From assembly GCF_017876625.1 (NCBI RefSeq), contig NZ_JAGIOH010000001.1, forward strand, positions 1,550,001 through 1,614,000: a stretch of 64,000 nt of DNA, given 5' to 3'. The notes below the pieces were generated by a model. The model saw only the letters and a program-made list of their open reading frames with translations, made no database searches and was not told the origin of the DNA. This stretch comes from Streptomyces syringium. GTDB taxonomy: Bacteria > Actinomycetota > Actinomycetes > Streptomycetales > Streptomycetaceae. Shown in pieces: positions 61,821 through 64,000 of this stretch (position 1 is its first letter; each line of letters begins with the position of its first letter). A program made the position numbers and the translations under genes.

Positions 61821-61837
61821 GCGTACCCCTCGCCCAT
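61817..61837 (-). CDS. Candidate 6-codon leader frame (MGEGYA) overlapping cobT start
   Basis: GGAAGGAG lies eight bases before an ATG that begins MGEGYA and stops at TGA, and that TGA overlaps the cobT-fusion ATG (ATGA). The AAGGAG site is better than the AGGGG near the cobT ATG, so ribosomes may load here and reinitiate. Too short to judge by coding statistics. Confidence 0.35.
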   Translation of the reverse strand: MGEGYA

Positions 61838-62039
61838 CGGTAGTGCTCCTTCCAACCGCTCACGCCCATAGTCAAGAACGAGCGTCGGTGCCTCGCGGCA
61901 CGTTGTACGTCGCCCGCACCCACCCTGCCGTGCGCTCCGCCAAGAAGGGGGTGCGTTCGGGACATTGGTGACTGTGGCGTCGGACACCGGGCGGCGGCAC
62001 AACGATCCGCCAGCCTACCCTCCGCACAGTCGTCCGAGG

Positions 62040-63299
62040 TCACGGGTGTGTTCGACGACCACTCAGCAGAAAGGCTACGGCGCGCTCGCGCTCCACCCAG
62101 GCGGTTGTGTCCAACTCCACGGATTGGAGCAGCGCGCACTCCACCGCGTAGCCGCCCTCGGCGAGCGCCCGGCCGACGGCCTCGGCCTCGTCGCGGGTCG
62201 CCGCGTGCGTCACGATGCGCTCGGGGCGGCGGGCGGCGCAGGCCCTGACGACGGGGGCCCCGCCGCCGCCGATGCGGACGACGTCGGGCTCGGGCAGGTC
62301 CTCCAGGACCTGGGGCGCGGTGCCGTGGACGACCTGGAGTTGGACGCCGTAACGGCGGGCGGCCGCGGTGGTGCGGCCGCAGGCGTCGGCGTCGCGGTCC
62401 ACGGCGAGGACGGCGGCACCGAAGCGGGCGGCCTCGACGGACAGGGCGCCGCTGCCGGAGCCGATGTCCCAGACCAGGTCACCGACGCGCGGGCCGAGCC
62501 GGGCGAGTTGAGCGGCGCGCAGTTCGGTGCTCTCGCCCTCGCACCGGCCGCCGCCGTACGCGTCGGTGGGCAGCGCCCAGCCGCGCAGGGCCGGGGGGTA
62601 GCCGGGGTCGCGTCCGGCGATCCAGCCGCCCGGGGTCCTCGGCCGGGGGTGTCCGCTGCCCTGGACGGCGCCCTGCGGGGGGCTCGGGGCGGCACCGGAG
62701 CCGCCGATGACGATGACGACGTTGGGATCGCGCCAGGCGTGGTCGGCGGCCTTGTCGGAGGTGAGGACGGTGACCCGCTCCCGCGCGGTGCCCAGTTCCT
62801 CGCAGATGACGAAGGTGCGGTGGACGTCGCCGAGCAGCAGGGCGAGTTCGGCGGGCCCGGCGCCGGGTGAGGTGAGCACGGCGACCTTGGGGTGGGCGCG
62901 GCAGACATTGACGGCGCGCCGCAGGTCACGGGCGTGGGCGACGACGATCTGGGCGTCGTCCCAGGGCATGCCGGCCCGGGCGAAGGCGGTGGCGACGGAG
63001 GAGACGGCGGGTACCACCTCGACCTCGAGGCCGTGTTCGGGTGCGCGCAGGGTCCGTACGACGCCGAAGAAGCCGGGGTCGCCGTCGGCGAGGACCACGG
63101 CGGAGCCGCGGTGCTGGGCGATGCGGCGGGCGGCGAGGTCGACGCTGCCGAGCCGGACGCGCTCGGCGGTGGGCGGCAGCTCGGGCAGGGCCAGGTGGTG
63201 GGCGGCACCGGCCACGAGGGTGGCGGCGGCCAGGGCGGAGCGGGCCGCGTCGGACAGGGGGGAGCCGTCCCACCCGATCACCGTGACCCGGTCGGCCAT
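62040..63299 (-). CDS. cobL: Precorrin-6Y C5,15-methyltransferase (decarboxylating)
   Basis: A 419-residue CobL (CbiE-CbiT fusion) that methylates C5 and C15 and decarboxylates precorrin-6Y. The CbiE half begins MADRVTVIGWDGSPLSD. The CbiT half has the SAM motif LVWDIGSGSGALSVEAAR. A Pro/Gly-rich insertion with PRPRTPGGWIAGRDPGYP joins them. The ATG at 63299 has GGAGACTG upstream; the longer frame adds 29 residues of low complexity. The 219-base gap to the BluB-CobT gene has no recognisable cobalamin riboswitch. Confidence 0.93.
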   Translation of the reverse strand: MADRVTVIGWDGSPLSDAARSALAAATLVAGAAHHLALPELPPTAERVRLGSVDLAARRIAQHRGSAVVLADGDPGFFGVVRTLRAPEHGLEVEVVPAVSSVATAFARAGMPWDDAQIVVAHARDLRRAVNVCRAHPKVAVLTSPGAGPAELALLLGDVHRTFVICEELGTARERVTVLTSDKAADHAWRDPNVVIVIGGSGAAPSPPQGAVQGSGHPRPRTPGGWIAGRDPGYPPALRGWALPTDAYGGGRCEGESTELRAAQLARLGPRVGDLVWDIGSGSGALSVEAARFGAAVLAVDRDADACGRTTAAARRYGVQLQVVHGTAPQVLEDLPEPDVVRIGGGGAPVVRACAARRPERIVTHAATRDEAEAVGRALAEGGYAVECALLQSVELDTTAWVERERAVAFLLSGRRTHP

Positions 63300-63473
63300 C
63301 GTCGTCAGTCTCCTGGGCTTGTCTCGGGGGTGTGTCGCGGTGCTCGTCGCGGTACTCGTCGCAGGGGCCCGTGGTTGCGCGGGCACGGTGAGAGTACCCC
63401 GGCCGGCGCGGACCCAAGGGGTACGGCGGGGTCAGAAAAAGGGAGGCAGAGGGGGGAGAAGAAGGGAGTCGGC

Positions 63474-64000
63474 TCAGCGCCAGTCGGGGAAGGCGGCGGC
63501 GTAGTCGGTGCCGCCGCTGTACTGCTCCTCCATCTCGTCCAGGTCCTCGGGGAGGAGGCTCCAGACGATGAGGTCGGTGCGGATGTCGGTCCAGCCGCCG
63601 TCCTCGGTGCGGCTGCGCGCTATGCAGGCGTTGCGCAGGACGCCCTCGCTGATGCAGCCGACCTTCTGGGCCACCTGCTGGGAGGCGGTGTTGTCGGCGG
63701 CGGTGCGCAGTTCGAGGCGTTCGAACTTCTGGTCGCGGAAGAGCCACTGGGCGACGGCGACGACCGATTCGCAGGCGTAGCCCTCGCCGCGGGCCCAGGG
63801 GGCGACGGCGTAGGCGACCTCGGCGGCCAGGGTGCGCCAGTCGGTGTGGCGCAGGTGCACGACGCCGACGAGGCGGTGGGTGAGGAATTCGGTGACCGCG
63901 AAGACGATCCCGCGTCCTTCGGTGCGCTCGGCGGGGGCGCGCACCAGGGCCCAGTCGCGGGCGTCGGCGGTGGTGTAGGGGTGGGGCACGGACGTCCACG
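63474..64000 (-). CDS. GNAT acetyltransferase (RimJ/RimL type), N-terminus cut by window edge
   Basis: The visible 175 or so residues run from WTSVPHPYTTADARDW to the stop at 63474. The frame is open to the window edge, and RimJ-like proteins have about 40 more residues before the VPHPYT segment, so the GTG at 63989 is very unlikely to be the start. Acetyl-CoA loop WARGEGYACESV and NTASQQVAQKVGC are the family features. It may acetylate a protein N-terminus or a small molecule. It lies upstream of cobL on the same strand with a 174-base gap. Confidence 0.85.
   Translation of the reverse strand, partial: WTSVPHPYTTADARDWALVRAPAERTEGRGIVFAVTEFLTHRLVGVVHLRHTDWRTLAAEVAYAVAPWARGEGYACESVVAVAQWLFRDQKFERLELRTAADNTASQQVAQKVGCISEGVLRNACIARSRTEDGGWTDIRTDLIVWSLLPEDLDEMEEQYSGGTDYAAAFPDWR

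Noticed and set aside
61821..62039. Possible cobalamin riboswitch upstream of the BluB-CobT gene
   Set aside because: I looked for the B12-box-like sequence and the supporting stems and could not find them; a covariance-model search would decide.
63474..63989. GNAT gene starting at GTG 63989
   Set aside because: The frame is open to the window edge and the residues before VPHPYT fit the family, so the true start lies outside the window.

Overview
The window is a GC-rich actinobacterial core-chromosome segment, almost certainly from Streptomyces. It carries ssgB (the SsgA-like sporulation protein that positions FtsZ), a long RelA, GTG and TTG starts, phosphatidylinositol-mannoside lipid genes, and a gene order (mltG-ruvX-alaS, rpsD, hisS, relA, apt-secF-secD, yajC, ruvBAC, yebC, pdxT-pdxS, PI-mannoside genes, HIT-thrS, ssgB) that I recall as the conserved block around relA and ssgB in S. 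coelicolor. No integrase, transposase, phage or secondary-metabolite cluster was seen.

Left part (1-33 kb) is mostly minus strand. It starts with an operon DUF948, DUF6167, alaS, ruvX, mltG, aroE (aroE runs off the left edge). A STAND-type ATPase follows on the plus strand, then rpsD diverging from a DUF2470 protein across an iron-box-like operator, then rarA, a palindromic intergenic repeat, a VKOR protein, hisS with a metallo-beta-lactamase-fold hydrolase, a membrane-anchored cyclophilin and a DUF349 protein. After these come relA, the apt-secF-secD unit, yajC, ruvB/ruvA/ruvC, yebC, pdxT and pdxS, a LemA-like protein, and the PI-mannoside unit pgsA, acyltransferase, pimA with 4-base overlaps.

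Middle part (33-43 kb): in mycobacteria thrS and the HIT gene adjoin the PI-mannoside genes. Here they are separated by a plus-strand EF-G2-like GTPase, a 549-aa membrane protein of unknown function, and a convergent pair encoding a NodB-like lipoprotein with an altered first motif and a YVTN beta-propeller lipoprotein. Between HIT and thrS lies what looks like a two-repeat relic of a type I-E CRISPR array with a 32-nt spacer. Upstream of thrS is a two-gene unit with a DUF4365 nuclease-like protein.

Right part (44.7-64 kb): a DEDDh exonuclease; two tRNA-Val(CAC) genes flanking an SRPBCC protein; a TIGR02611 membrane protein; ssgB; a CGNR zinc-finger protein; small membrane proteins; a DsbA-like protein; a GNAT protein; the pabB-pabC pair; and a tRNA cluster (Gly, Cys, and four tRNA-Val(GAC) made by tandem duplication). 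It ends with a membrane Ser/Thr kinase, a TrmH-family methyltransferase and tetrapyrrole/cobalamin genes: siroheme synthase, a 1340-aa BluB-CobT fusion with a roughly 765-residue Ala/Pro-rich extension, and cobL. A GNAT gene is cut by the right edge.

Functionally the block joins translation (AlaS, HisS, ThrS, S4, EF-G2, tRNAs), recombination (RuvABC, RarA, RuvX), protein export (SecDF, YajC), the stringent response (RelA, Apt), cell-envelope lipid and wall synthesis (PgsA, PimA, MltG), cofactors (PLP, folate, siroheme, B12) and development (SsgB). Likely terminators were marked by inverted repeats. All functional calls are by motif recognition; no searches were run.
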